Origin: Chara braunii
Taxonomy: Eukaryota > Streptophyta > Charophyceae > Charales > Characeae
Direction of reading: 5' to 3'
DNA: 25,677 nucleotides
Assembly (NCBI GenBank): GCA_003427395.1
Contig: BFEA01000155.1
Span: forward strand, 975,321-1,000,997
The notes below the pieces were generated by a model, which ran no database searches, was not told where the DNA came from, and worked only from the letters and a program-made list of their open reading frames with translations. The position numbers and the translations under genes were made by a program. Shown here piece after piece: positions 1 to 9,672 of the stretch. Positions within the stretch are counted from its first letter, which is position 1; every line of letters begins with the position of its first letter.

Positions 1-376
1 ATATCGAAATCCCGGACGCACGTCGGGATATAATCACTCCCCCCAAAAAACGACTAAGTAAAATCCCGAAATCTCGAAGTGCGTTTTCAGTATCGAAATC
101 CCAAACGCGCGTCGGGATATAATCACTGGCCCAAAAAAACGACAAAGTAAAATCGGAAGTGCAATTCTGAGATATTCGTGATTGCCCATAACTTGTAATT
201 CTCTAAAAAATGACACTTCGTTGTTCACAAAACACGAACTCATAAATGAACATTTCCTCTTCGATAGCCCAAACCAAGACTTCGCCAAACGTTTTTAGCA
301 ATTTCGCCAACCCTTTGTAAATAAGCTTCGCTATCTAATTCGGCGTATTTTTCGGGGTCCATTGGTCACAAGTGGA
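1..376 (-). repeat. Left copy of a window-terminal inverted repeat with satellite units
   Basis: Read on the minus strand this segment matches the plus strand from about 24552 rightwards. Positions about 150-376 match a non-tandem part containing the strings CGCCGAATTAGATAGCGAAG and ATGGGCAATCACGAATATCT. Positions 1-150 hold nearly two units of the 89-bp satellite that fills the right end; the landmark ACTAAGTAA near 53 recurs as ACAAAGTAA near 142. Similarity ends near 376, around the shared string GGTCAC. The reading frame at 34-288 is conserved in the right copy because the DNA is a repeat, and I do not call it a gene. Confidence 0.85.
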
Positions 377-1017
377 CAAGGTCAGCCTACCTACTTCAAG
401 GTTAGGAGACCAACCCTATCCTTGCAATAAATCGTGGTCGCCTACTCTACTGACAGCCTCCTGATAAAATTGCAAAATCTTCCTCCCTTTGAATGGTAAT
501 GTAGTCACACCCTTCCACAAAGAAGGTGACAACATCCCGCTATGGACCAGGAACAAGGTTCCGACAAGGGCTTCATTACGGTCTACAGGACTCACATCTT
601 TCAGAATTATGTCACCACGAGATAAGAGATAGGGTATTTTCATGTCATGCATTGCCTCCCATTTACATGCATAGTCATTTACAGAAAACATACACTCAAT
701 CATTCACAGAAAAATATTCAAAATAACACACACAGAAAAGACACATTTGATTGTTCAAAGTTACCACCACTTTTATCACAACACTTTATTACTGGATCGC
801 AAGGAGATCCAGAATGAACATCAACAACTGTACAAAAAATCAAAAATACCTCTAATAAGAAAATAAAAAGAAGTCACATCCTAAGCTATGTTTTAGTGTT
901 TGTTTCTTAAATGAAAAATGACCAGAAATGCTATACTTTACAGAGATAGTCAAATACAACTACCGCCCTCAATCCCTCTGAATGAACTTTCGTAAATGAG
1001 AACCAAAAACTCAATTT
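377..1017 (-). other. Region downstream of the Ty3/gypsy pol; no 3' LTR recognised
   Basis: This interval lies between the end of the integrase reading frame and the left inverted repeat. In the retrotransposon's minus-strand orientation it is where the 3' untranslated region, polypurine tract and 3' LTR should be. A purine-rich run exists on the minus strand near 480-500, followed by a TGCAA, but the sequence beyond it does not resemble the LTR at 7442. I see only an unassigned ORF (416-703) and an A/T-rich stretch (about 700-1000) with a short hairpin near 793-815. The 3' end of the element is probably missing or too diverged to see. Confidence 0.5.
416..703 (-). CDS. Unrecognised 95-codon ORF downstream of pol
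   Basis: This minus-strand frame opens with ATG at 703 and runs 95 codons to a stop at 416. Its composition looks protein-like, with a mix of charged and hydrophobic residues, including the stretch GRKILQFYQEAVSRVGDHDL. I do not recognise a domain. It lies about 300 bp beyond the integrase end in the same orientation as the gypsy pol, so it could be a decayed extra 3' ORF of the element, a fragment of a flanking gene, or chance. No signal peptide or membrane segment is apparent. The absence of a known family keeps confidence low. Confidence 0.2.
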   Translation of the reverse strand: MIECMFSVNDYACKWEAMHDMKIPYLLSRGDIILKDVSPVDRNEALVGTLFLVHSGMLSPSLWKGVTTLPFKGRKILQFYQEAVSRVGDHDLLQG

Positions 1018-1341
1018 CTAGTCTTTTCGACTAATTGCCCCATCTATTTCTTCGATCTCATATGCTCCATGATCTGATTTTCTAACAATGCGATATGGTC
1101 TCAACCATCGACTGTCCAACTTTCTTGACAACTGTTTTTCCAGAGATGAATCGTAGTGGAGAACAATATCGCGAATTTCCAAAGGCTCCTTACGGACTCG
1201 AGATCGCCTGTCCCATCTTTCCTTATCTGCCTGTCTGCTTTCTGCAGTCGAGGCAACAGCCTCTTCAATTTTCTCCTCTGTAATCATTATTTGTTTTGCC
1301 CTAAGGTCAAGTAATTCTTCTGTCGAAAGGTTAGTTTCCAT
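1018..1341 (-). pseudogene. Ty3/gypsy integrase C-terminal segment
   Basis: This 107-residue minus-strand frame is the C-terminal part of the integrase. An N-terminal helical, charged region (STEELLDLRAKQ) is followed by an Arg-rich stretch. The conserved C-terminal fold comes next: a DIVLHYD-type strand, SRKLDSRW, a PYRI motif and GAYEIEEIDG, which correspond to the usual 'G.Y.i....G.Y.l.eldG' signature of gypsy integrases. It normally aids DNA binding and targeting. The frame is separated from the catalytic core by stop codons (for example TAA at 1483-1485), so it is a fragment of one broken gene. The ATG at 1341 is internal to the original protein, not a true start. Confidence 0.85.
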
Positions 1342-1482
1342 ATCGTGTTTCTGCCAGGTTGTAAGGAAGCTTTCGATTGGGAATGTCGCATGTCAACCAA
1401 ACCACAGTGTTACAGGAGCGTACCCAGTCGTCCACTTTATGGTAATATTCTCTACGAACATTGTTGTTATCGGATAAACAGG

Positions 1483-2085
1483 TTATTTTGACGGATTGTC
1501 CGCACACCACTTTGTCAGCAAATTTGTCAGAGTAGCGTGACCTCGCTCAACTGGAGCGTTAGTCTGTGGATGAACTCTAGTGGTGTACCTGTAATTAACA
1601 CCGAGCTTTCTCAAAATAACTTGTACGTCATGTACATGAAATTCCACTCCTCGATCCATCACAAATTCGCAGATAAATGGATATCGAAGATAAATTTCTC
1701 AACACATCCTACCAAAACCTTCCCAGTTTGTTCACGATTTGCGCACCCATCAACGAAACCGGTTAAGTTATCCCTGGTATCAAAGATATATCTGTATCCA
1801 TTAATTTCACGTGGCATTACTAATAAATCAAGATGGACCACAATACCTAGCTCTGCCACATATCGAGGATTAAGCGGCTCAACATACCGAAGATTCGATC
1901 GCTTCTAACAGAGAACGCAAGAACTGCAAAATTCAACAACCATTTTTGTCATTCCTTCCCTAAAGTAGAGATGTTGAATCTTCCGTAAGGTAACTCGTGT
2001 CGATCTGTGACCGCCGGTAACTCCATCATGTAGTGCGGCAATCACGTCAAGTTGTCTCGTCTTTCCACATACCACTCTTCTAGGA
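1483..2085 (-). pseudogene. Ty3/gypsy integrase zinc finger and DD35E catalytic core, broken
   Basis: Reading leftwards from about 2085, an HHCC zinc-binding module is visible: ALHDG, GGHRS and CSSCVLC. A stop follows the last cysteine. The catalytic core then starts in 1859-1659 with HLDL (first Asp near 1828), MP and NGYRYIFD. It continues after a short gap with MDRGVEF (second Asp, near 1650) and ends with NAPVERGHATL (Glu near 1550). I count 35 residues between the second Asp and the Glu, the DD35E spacing of retroviral-type integrases. The enzyme would join element cDNA to host DNA in the nucleus. Stops near 1905, 1656 and 1483 show that this copy is dead. Confidence 0.88.
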
Positions 2086-2629
2086 ATCTCATTATCAGAC
2101 TTCTAGAAAAGATGGTCATATCTGTCAACAAACTTTTTACTTTGCAAGCGAACCTTTGGATCCACCTCATTTTCGCTGACTTCCCCATTCATCCACAATC
2201 CAATTTTCTCATAGGCTTCTCTGATTTCACTGCTTTCCCCTTCTTCTATCATCATCTTAAGACGATCCTCCTAAATCAAGGAATTCACGAGAAGTAACAA
2301 ATTTTCACAAGTTCTAGAGGCTTTATCAACTTGCTCGTCACCTCCCTCGATTGTTAGAGGTTCATCTGCGATGTTGACTAAGTCGGATAATGCTAAACTC
2401 AGCATTTGTTTCGCAGTTCTCTCCCCCTGTGGATCCTCTTCAGCAAAAATTTCGCCCGTTACCAGTTCAGGACGTCCCTGATAAGAATTTGGTGCATTCC
2501 AAATAAATTTTCCAGATCGAGACGAAACATTTCCAAATAACTAACAAAATTAATAGTCAAACGATATTTCTCCTCATCTAAAAAGTTATCCACATGGATC
2601 TATTCATCTGTCTGGTCCTTATATGAATC
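2086..2629 (-). other. Decayed linker between RNase H and integrase
   Basis: No continuous frame spans this stretch. Minus-strand translation gives short protein-like pieces with many stops. By position it should encode the RNase H-integrase tether. The plus-strand frame at 2052-2297 is taken as a shadow. Nothing else is recognisable here. Confidence 0.5.
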
Positions 2630-3025
2630 CGATTCAATTCGACTCAATCCATCAGCCCGGTTTTGTGCACCCGAGATACACTAAATATCAAAATCAAACA
2701 TCCAAATGTACGTTAACCAACGAACAACAGTAGGATCCGAAGGAGAGTAATTTCTCAGTGATTGAGCCAAAGTTGTCGGATCCACCGTCAAAACAAATCG
2801 TCTGCCAAATACATAATTCCTGAATATACGAAGACAGTGAAGGACAACAAGTGTTTCTTTCTTAAATTGAGAATAATTACGCTCGGCCGTATTCAAAGTT
2901 CGACTTTCAAATCTTAACAGTCGTTCTCGACCCTCCTCATCTTTTTGAATCAAGACTCCAATGTCGTAGGCCCTGCGTCTGTTTCCCTCTGAAAAGTCGA
3001 TTCGGATCGTTATCAAAACAGGCAA
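2630..3025 (-). pseudogene. Ty3/gypsy RNase H domain, fragment
   Basis: The 114-residue frame 3025-2681 matches the RNase H part of a gypsy polyprotein. It has an IQKDEEGRERLLRFESRTLN strand-turn-strand region, then AERNYSQFKKETLVVLHCLR (the helix with the conserved Glu, in the usual 'aErnYs..ekE.la.v' pattern), and FVLTVDPTTL, where the Asp corresponds to the 'TDh..L' position. Just past the stop, about 2690-2640, a GAQNRADGLSRI-type motif matches the typical end of the RNase H domain ('N..AD.LSR'). The domain degrades the RNA strand of the RNA:DNA hybrid during reverse transcription. The thumb/connection part (3026-3233) is broken by frameshifts and stops. Confidence 0.85.
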
Positions 3026-3233
3026 CGCTGAGAATCATCCCACCTTGTCGAAATGCAACCTTCATGTCATCCACTGCTGCTTGTTGCTTGGGTCCCCATT
3101 CCCAATCCTATTCTTTGTGTATCAATTTCCTCAGGTGTTCTACCCTCGCTGTAAACCTTCGGATAAAGATGCGTCAAAACTCACAGGTCTCAAGCAAGTT
3201 TCGTACATCCGTGATAGATTTGAAAGACGTCGG

Positions 3234-4529
3234 TCATTCTAGCATTTTATTTGTCTTTTTGGCATCTGGCCGACGACCCTTCTCATCAAATAAAAATCCC
3301 AAGATTGTTGTCTCGCGCATGCAGTGTCTGGATTTGACACCGCTAGCTATGAGGTTATATTCCTTGAACTTTCGCAGGATCTTTTCCACATCGCGTACGT
3401 GTTCCCAGACAAACTTGGGAATGCCCGATAACGCTTCTATCTCATCCTTCACACGAGGTCCTGGGATAGCCAAATCATCAATATATGGTGAGGTCACATC
3501 AGGACAAAGTGGCTGCATGACCCTCATCATATACCGCTGTACAATAGCGACGACATTTGTCCAATCTTGAGGTGTTGAACACATATGAATCAATCCCCTA
3601 TGCGTATGCATTGCCGTCATTGGTCTGTCCGCTTTATACAAGGGGAATTGATCGTAACCAGAATACAAATCAATCAATGTTATGATGGATCTACCTGTAC
3701 ATGATTCTGACAGTAGGTCTGCATGTGGAAGTCCACCTGCATCTCGAACCGTCACTGCATTTAACCTTTGCAGGTTTTGGACCCATCTGAGGACGCCGTT
3801 TGGTTTAATAAAACAAAACCAAGGAGATGCATATGGCCCATAAGAATAATCCGCTACTTCTGTCTGGATCTTCCCGTCCAGATACTCGATCACTTTTCGG
3901 TGATCATTTGGATTCGGATACCGCAGACCTCTTACGTTCCATGACTCATGTGGTACTATATGTATCCTGATAATTTGAATTATATCAACATTCAATCTTC
4001 CTCGTTCTTTATCGTCAAAGGCATATGCCATATGTATGTCCTTTAAAGTACTAATGAGGAAATCAATCTCTGCTTTAGTAAGAAATTCACCATCTCCAAT
4101 GATTATTTCCTTGATTCTATCTTCCGTTAATCGACACGACCTCTCTTCTACCTTTATGTTCATCGTCTTGATCCACTCTCTCTCCTCTTTGTAATAAACT
4201 TCTTGGTCCTGAGTGATCAAGACAGGCACGGGCTGCGCTTTTACTCCTACTTTTTTATGTTTGCGCTTTGATTTCGTGGCCAGCTTCCGTCCTCTAAAAA
4301 AGGACCCTGCTTGGATGCAGGAGTAACCAGCATGCTTGCTTCCTGGGGGTGCGTCTTGTCGATACGTTAAAGTCATATTCCCCGCACCTCCTATATCAGA
4401 TATCACATCAGCTAAAGCTTGAACCAATCCCGGATCAACTGAGGATTCTGTCGAAAGAAAATTTATCGCTTGCGATATATTGGGCAAGACAACATAAAAT
4501 CCCCTTGGCTCCTCATAACCATTAAACAA
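3234..4529 (-). pseudogene. Ty3/gypsy reverse transcriptase, with the end of the protease region upstream
   Basis: This is the longest surviving frame (431 residues). The first 110 or so residues link protease to RT. The RT palm and fingers follow: YASPWFCFIKPNGVLRWVQ, LQRLNAVT, GLPHADLL, motif A at TLIDLYSGYDQFPL (catalytic Asp), motif B around TPQDWTNVV, and motif C SPYIDDLAIPGP carrying the YxDD catalytic pair. Residues of RT motifs A and C are intact, but the frame stops at 3234 before the thumb and RNase H. The Asn in VQNLQRLN replaces an Asp more usual in this family. The enzyme would copy element RNA into cDNA in cytoplasmic particles. The gene is part of a broken polyprotein, so I call it a pseudogene. 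Confidence 0.9.
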
Positions 4530-5210
4530 CTATTTCTCCTTCCTTAGCCTTTTAGATTCCGAGAAAGAGTAAGATCTTGGATTAAGCCGATTCCTAGAAT
4601 TTGTTGGCCCTGTGTTCTCACATTTCCTTACTTCATAATATCCACATACAGGGTCACACAGGGCAACAAACATTGGGCCATCATGTTTGTTGATGATAAT
4701 GTTTTTTGTTCGGCACAGAAAAGGTCTTCCGAACAATACCTCGTGCTCAACTCTGGGTAAGACATAAAAATAGCTTCGAGTTTGTACCTTCCCGACCGTA
4801 ACTGTAACATCACTGGCACTGCCGCAGAAGGGACTTGATCCGCTTGCTCCTACTAGGAATTCAGTGTCGGATCGATTGATCCGGATCCCTGCCTCAGTTA
4901 CTTCTCTTTCTCGTATAATATTCATCTATGCACCATCATTTTTATGTTGATGATAATTCTTTCTGTTCGGCACAGAAAAAATCTTCCGAACAATACCTTA
5001 TGCTCAACTCTGGGTAAAACATAAAAATAGCTTCGAGTTTTTACCTTCCCGACCGTGACTGTAACATCACTGGCAGTGCCGCAGAAGGGAGTTGATCCGC
5101 TTGCTCCTACTAGGAATCCAGTGTCGGATCGATTGATCCGGATCCCTGCATGAGTTGCTTCTCTTTCTCGTATAATATTCATCTATGCACCATCATCAAC
5201 AAGAGCAGAG
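4530..5210 (-). pseudogene. Retropepsin-like aspartic protease with a 257-bp tandem duplication
   Basis: On the minus strand near 5210 the catalytic turn reads ALVDDGA, matching the D-[ST/D]-G-A signature of retropepsins, and a TAG stop follows directly. The next 86 residues (5182-4922) carry MNIIRERE, a GASGS..FCG loop, TVTVGKV and SYFYVLPRVEH.VLFGR, the usual second half of the fold. The same block is then repeated in 4925-4530 as a diverged copy. Landmark CTATGCACCATCAT occurs at 4926 and 5183, giving a 257-bp period. The first copy ends in frame-broken residues and the second runs on to a Cys-rich tail. Two adjacent half-domains cannot give a normal protease, which processes the Gag-Pol polyprotein. 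Confidence 0.85.
4690..5195. repeat. Direct tandem duplication, about 257 bp, two copies
   Basis: Copy A lies at about 4690-4938 and copy B at about 4947-5195. Both contain TCGGCACAGAAAA, CTTCCGAACAATACC, AACTCTGGGTAA, TCGGATCGATTGATCCGGAT and end with CTATGCACCATCAT (4926 and 5183). The copies differ by scattered substitutions, so the duplication is not brand-new. The junction lies at the catalytic DGA codons of the protease. The shared TCGGATCGATTGATCCGGAT is itself nearly palindromic. Confidence 0.9.
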
Positions 5211-6008
5211 AACTCACCTTGCCCAAAGTGTACTTTTAGAAGCCCAGTGACAACACATCACCAATCCATTTTTATTCCTGCAGGTGCCCAATTGGCTGCT
5301 GGAGGAATAATATCTTCAATCTTGACAGTCATTACCTTTCTCTGCGTCAATCGCTGCTTAAGCTTGTCGAGGATTTTAAAACATGCTGCCAAAAATTCCT
5401 TCAGCGTGACTTAGTCCTTCTTTCAATAAAGATCGTCGAGGTTCCTCCTTCTCGACTACTTCTTTCTTTTTCTCAGTATCATGCTCAGAAGCATGTCGTT
5501 TTGTCTGCCGTTCACTTTCAGCACGCAATCTCCCGTCCTTTTTTTCTTAATCGCTTTCCTCTTCATCTGGAATAGGGACTTCATCGAATGGTTCCTTGGA
5601 TCCTCCCTCTACTGTTGTTTTCTTACCTAGTGCTCTCCGGATTCTCCATGCCTGTGGTAATGTTGTTGGAATCATTCGCTTGAAGACTGATCTTCACATC
5701 AAAGTAGCAACCATGGGTCTTAGACCATGCGAAGATTCTGGTGCCGCAGAAGGAGTATTATCTGGCCTATCCCATCCACCGAATAAATATACATTAGGAA
5801 GGCCTGGCCATTCCTCATCCATGTCGAGGCATAGTTGGATAATCGCGTCTCGAGATTGCCTCATTTTCCCTGTAACTTTCTTCGTTCTCTGAATACGTGT
5901 CTCTTCTTGTTTTGTTAACTCTCCCAATTCTATTTTTGGATTATCAATCTGCAAAGATTGAAATGCCGCTTCTAATTGGAAAAAATTTTCTTCTTCAGCA
6001 GAGGTCAA
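5211..6008 (-). pseudogene. Gag-Pol linker of the gypsy element, partly decayed
   Basis: The frame 6008-5694 (104 residues) follows the gag frame, shifted relative to it and overlapping by four bases around the gag stop. It is hydrophilic and helical at the start (EEENFFQLEAAFQSLQ), then basic (RIQRTKKVTGKMR), and ends in a low-complexity Pro/Ser region. It has no catalytic motif and sits where these elements keep a spacer between nucleocapsid and protease. From 5693 down to 5211 the coding signal continues in pieces, including a Lys/Arg-rich stretch near 5400-5560 and HFGQGEF just before the protease ALVDDGA. The frame change could be a programmed shift, but general decay is more likely. Confidence 0.6.
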
Positions 6009-7231
6009 CCTAAAATGACCGGTAGACTGTGTTCCATTCGTCGGAAGACCTCCTTCCTGATACCTCCTTCGATGTTGGGGTCGATAAAATTACCTTTGAA
6101 ATCGAAGAGCTCACCACGAATAGTAGTAAATATGATCCCGTCAGCCTCATCCTTGGCGAGAATCTGACAAAATCGCATAATGTGTCCCTTTTGATCACAA
6201 TACTTAGACGTGAAGTCTTTCGCCCAATTTCCCCGTCCCCCAAAATTTCCCCGACCTCGTCCCCGACCCCCTTCAGACTGTTGCTGACTCAACCTGGGTT
6301 GAGATTGCTCTGGTTGTGCTTGGCTATTTTGACCATTTTCTCGATTACCCCCATTCTTTTCCTGTTTCTTGGAAGTCCCCTGGCCTCCTCGAATCTGATT
6401 TAAGGCTTCCTTTTCAGCTTTCGTTATTTTTTTTTGAGGTTCTTCCTCTTCGCTTCCACTTTCGCTACTGCTCTCAAGAGAAATCTCTCTCCCTTTCCGC
6501 TTGCTTCCTTTTGCCCTAACCATCATTAATTCCAACTTCAAACGTTCTTCACGCATATCAGTCATCATTTCCTTCATTTCTGACAGGGTTTTGAAGACTT
6601 CGCGATCCTTATTCTTACCCATATTCTCCTTTTCGCGGTCCTCCTTCCATTGCTTTAACATGCGATAAAACATTTGATCAAAACTCCCTGCCAAAAAATT
6701 AGTTTTTATATTTTGCCAATCATATTTTCCTTGCATATCCTTCATCAACTCTCTTTGCTCAACCTATGAGAAATTGTCCAGAAAGATAAAAAATTTGTAT
6801 TTATCAGGCAAATCGGGTATCAGTCGTGCGACTCGTTCAAACTCTGTCAAGAATTGTCTATCTGACCCGAACCTTCGCCAGACAATTTTTCGGAGGTCAG
6901 CCAAATCTAGTAGTTGATCCTCCAACTGATATTTGTCCAACAATTTTTCCTTGAACTCTGCCCAATTTTTCGATTCACTTATCAGGGCTATCAACTCCTC
7001 CTTATATTCTACCTTACAGTAGCGTTTTACTTTCTGCAAAATTTCCTCGTCAGTCCATTCTCGACAACTCGTTAGTTGCTCGAACTTTTATGCCCAGACA
7101 GAGACATTGTTGCCATCGAACAAAGGCCTTTCCACCTTTGGAAGTTGATCCTGTTGCGTGTTTGATTTTTGAATCACCTTGTCCAATTCTCTGATGTCAT
7201 TTCTCCTTTCATCGCCATGTCCGTCAGACAT
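6005..7231 (-). pseudogene. gag: Ty3/gypsy Gag (capsid and nucleocapsid), interrupted by two stops
   Basis: The start is the ATG at 7231 (MSDGHGDERRNDIRELDKV), about 190 bp after the PBS. A TAA at 7088-7090 interrupts it after VSVWA, and the frame resumes as 7039-6764 with a capsid-like helical region (WAEFKEKLLDKY, RQFLTEFERVARLIPDLPDKY, as in retrotransposon gag domains). A second stop near 6764 precedes 6748-6005. That part holds a coiled, Lys/Glu-rich segment, an acidic Ser/Glu run, an Arg-Gly nucleic-acid-binding patch (GGRGRGRGNFGGRG) and a zinc knuckle SKYCDQKGHIMRFC. In the knuckle the first Cys of CX2CX4HX4C is Ser (TCT for TGT). Gag would form the particle that packages element RNA. 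Confidence 0.88.
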
Positions 7232-7420
7232 CTTAAGTGACACACGAAAAATAACATCACACATTCATATTTCAATCAATTTTTTCGTGTTTTTCTAACT
7301 CTGTAAAATTTCACTGACCTTTTATCTGAAAACAAAAATAAAAACAAACCATGGTCGTAATTTTCTTAATATTTTATTACCCGAGTGTCGTTCCGCCTGG
7401 CACAACGGTAGCTTGTCGTT

Positions 7421-7439
7421 ATCCTCGGCAACGGTGTCA
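7421..7439 (-). promoter_or_regulatory. Primer-binding site, tRNA-Asp type
   Basis: The plus-strand sequence ATCCTCGGCAACGGTGTCA resembles the 3' end of plant tRNA-Asp(GUC) including CCA (ATCCCCGGCAACGGCGCCA, from general knowledge of that tRNA), with three differences. A tRNA 3' end on the plus strand means a minus-strand PBS, which fits the minus-strand gag-pol. Two bases (7440-7441) separate it from the LTR end at 7442, the usual spacing. Confidence 0.85.
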
Positions 7440-7441
7440 CC

Positions 7442-7905
7442 TGTCGAGCGCATCGGCCCCCGTGCGAGCGAGGGCCCTCCCGGCCACGTCATGCAGGAGT
7501 TACACATTAAAACATAACACGAAGACAACATGGAGACGATGTGACATAGTTTTTGCGAGCCGCCGAGGTGGTGTGTGGTCGCGTTGTCCCTTCGCCGCTC
7601 TAGCCTAGTGCGCCAGCTTGTACTTCTCGCGGTCCCCTATGACAGGATAGGTTCCTGCGGGGCATAAACTTGCTTCCCTAAGGGGCTGTCACCACCCTTA
7701 GGGTCGTATCCCTACCGAGCTACTAACCCACATGCGAAAGTTTTTTCATGCACTTGCAGAGGTGGATCAACCAAGGGTGTTTGCTCGCACGCTGTAGTAT
7801 AGGTATACGAGATTTAAACGCCTGTTGAACCCGAACGTCGTCCACCACTTAGAGCGCTGATCTCCTAAGGATGAAGCATACGCCGGTCGAGTAGAGCACT
7901 TTCAG
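7442..7905 (-). mobile_element. 5' LTR of the Ty3/gypsy element (PBS-proximal part)
   Basis: The LTR begins (in plus coordinates) with TGTCGAGCGCATCGG at 7442, directly after the two-base spacer of the PBS; on the minus strand it therefore ends CGACA. The segment to about 7905 is clearly related to the LTR at 14708-15140: both carry CATGCAGGAGTT/CACGCAGGAGTT, GTGCGCCAGC, GCAGAGGTGGA and a CGCCGGTCGA-type string in the same order. The distal limit is not resolved. One candidate is TCGACA ending at 8139, which mirrors TGTCGA at 7442 and would give about 700 bp. The other possibility is a multi-kb LTR reaching past 11.3 kb, because a motif typical of the related giant LTR reappears there. Confidence 0.8.
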
Positions 7906-8585
7906 TCAAGTATAGAAACCAAGAACAACTTGACCCTAGTCCCTTGCTCACAATTTCCGTATACAAATATAGATATATATGTAATTTATTCAGACGAAAT
8001 CATCAAGAATAATACATATGAAGTCACTCTTTTAAATCAATCATTTCAACAATTATAGCAACAATTCTTTAATAGGTTTGGTCTAACGAAAAGGATCATG
8101 CTATCATGCTTTCCTATTCGTCGTCGGTATGGTCGACACACAATTTTCCTTTTTCAAGCCTTTTAAGCTAAAGTCGGATTTTTTTTCTTTTTTCAAGTCT
8201 GAATTTAAGACTATATTATGTCTTACAAAAGTTTGTCATGGTTAGCTTCTGCAAGTAAATACCACAACTACCATGCAGATCAGCAACTGATCTAGTTTCT
8301 GGTCGAAGTTTGAACTCTCGGTTCGACCCCACCTCCGCTATCGTCTCCTTCTTGCTTCTGACATGCATTTTTACGCATGTGGTTGCCTTTCAATGCATAA
8401 GCATGATAGTGTCATCATCGGGGTAATCCAGATACTATCCAACTGGCGGTCCTATCTACAGAATGTGTTTTTGTTTTGTGTTTTATGATTACCTCGTGAA
8501 GTCATAAGTCATATGACTTCCTCAACAGGACAAGTCAATGCATAGGTGTTATCTGAAATTCAAGTTGGATATCAGAAGACGGTGT
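7906..8585. other. A/T-rich stretch, no gene seen
   Basis: I see no convincing reading frame. The region has TATATA runs near 7970-7990, a T-rich run near 8170-8195 and the possible LTR end TCGACA at 8134-8139. It could be the rest of the LTR that begins at 7442. Confidence 0.4.
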
Positions 8586-9672
8586 CTATCCCAAGTAGAT
8601 CTGTCGTCCTCCGCGCGCCTGAGTCTCCAATGAATCCAATCGCGCAAGCTCGCTGTCGTCGAATGTTAGGGTAGCCCTCCGTCCACCTCGCATGTCTCTA
8701 ATAATTTGAGTGTCATAGAAAGAGGTCATCCGTGAAGCTAACCTCCAAACTATGACTCGCAGAGGCCGACTTAATCCAAATAAATGTCGGGTCTCTGCGT
8801 CCTGGATCCGGACGACGCCGAAGTGTGTGCAGGACGAGGTAATTTCGATACTCACAATGACTCGGGAGAGACATTAGGGATTATTCGCACGGTGAAAATA
8901 CAATGTGTATCCATAAAACTTCTTGGGAGTTCGAGTCGTATTTGCCCAAAAATCCGCGCGAGTGCTAGGGAAAAATCCCTCTGCATTTCGGAGTAGGCCG
9001 ATGAAGTCGATCCACTCCGTGGGAGAACCATCTCGAACTCGTAAAAGTTGCTCTGCTCCTCTGAGGACATCGTTCTCAAGCGTATCGTGAACCAGCAGTT
9101 ACCTTGGGATGGTCATGTCTCGTCGAGCTCCAGGCATTTGCACGTCAGAATAAAACTTCATCAGTTGAGTAGTCGTTCTATGAGTTCGTCCTTCTCATCT
9201 TGCCAAGCATACTCTGAGAATCACTCAACTCGTAGAATGATGAACCTATTCGCCCGTACTCGTCTTGCGTGATATATGTCAAAGAAAGGACCCTGTCGTT
9301 CGTTTAACCATAGTACGATACGAACGAAAGTCAACCTTATCTCATGAATTTCGTCCATTCGAGGGTTTATTTCATATGGTTGCATCACCACTAAGCTCAT
9401 GTTAACGAAGTCGCGATCAGGCAGTCCGGAGCGAACTCGTAGTGAAGGATGTCCAGTCCGGTTCTTGATCTGAAAATGAGTCGTCTGGGAGGGTTCTGTG
9501 CACTGTCATCCCAGAATCGTGAAACATCCTCCTCAGAATATAATTCATCCGAATTGAAGACGGCTCGTCCTACTCTCTCTAATCTTTCTCCATTACGTCT
9601 TGAGGACTCGGCCCATTCTGCCGCTACGTCACGATTGCGAAAAAGGTAACAGACCGTCGTCCCCGCTGCCAT
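8586..9672 (-). pseudogene. Cluster of minus-strand reading frames, unrecognised gene remnant or exons
   Basis: Three consecutive minus-strand frames look protein-like. 9672-9397 includes FRNRDVAAEWAESSRR and EEDVSRFWDDSAQNPPRR. 9079-8852 includes SEEQSNFYEFEMVLPRSGS and FSLALARIFGQIRLELPRSF. 8855-8586 includes HFGVVRIQDAETRHLFGLSR and TLTFDDSELARLDSLETQAR. They are charged, Trp/Phe-containing and share orientation and spacing, unlike random frames. The second and third overlap at a GTGAGTATCG string that resembles a plant 5' splice site, so an exon-intron explanation is possible; frameshift decay is another. I recognise no domain. The gap 9080-9396 has no frame on this strand. Confidence 0.35.

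Larger units (their letters stand above)
1018..7441 (-). mobile_element. Degenerate Ty3/gypsy retrotransposon internal region
   Basis: Read on the minus strand the order is PBS, gag with a zinc knuckle, protease, reverse transcriptase, RNase H, integrase. Integrase after RNase H defines the Ty3/gypsy (Metaviridae) arrangement; Ty1/copia has integrase before RT. The span of about 6.4 kb from PBS to integrase end is normal for the superfamily. Every module carries stops or frameshifts, and the protease contains a tandem duplication, so the copy cannot make a polyprotein. The 5' LTR adjoins at 7442. The post-PBS leader (about 7385-7420) is shared with the second element at 14650-14686, which places both in one lineage. 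No chromodomain is visible. Confidence 0.9.

Noticed and set aside
3064-3570. 168-codon plus-strand frame
   Set aside because: It is antisense to the RT and RNase H coding strand, which carries the catalytic motifs.
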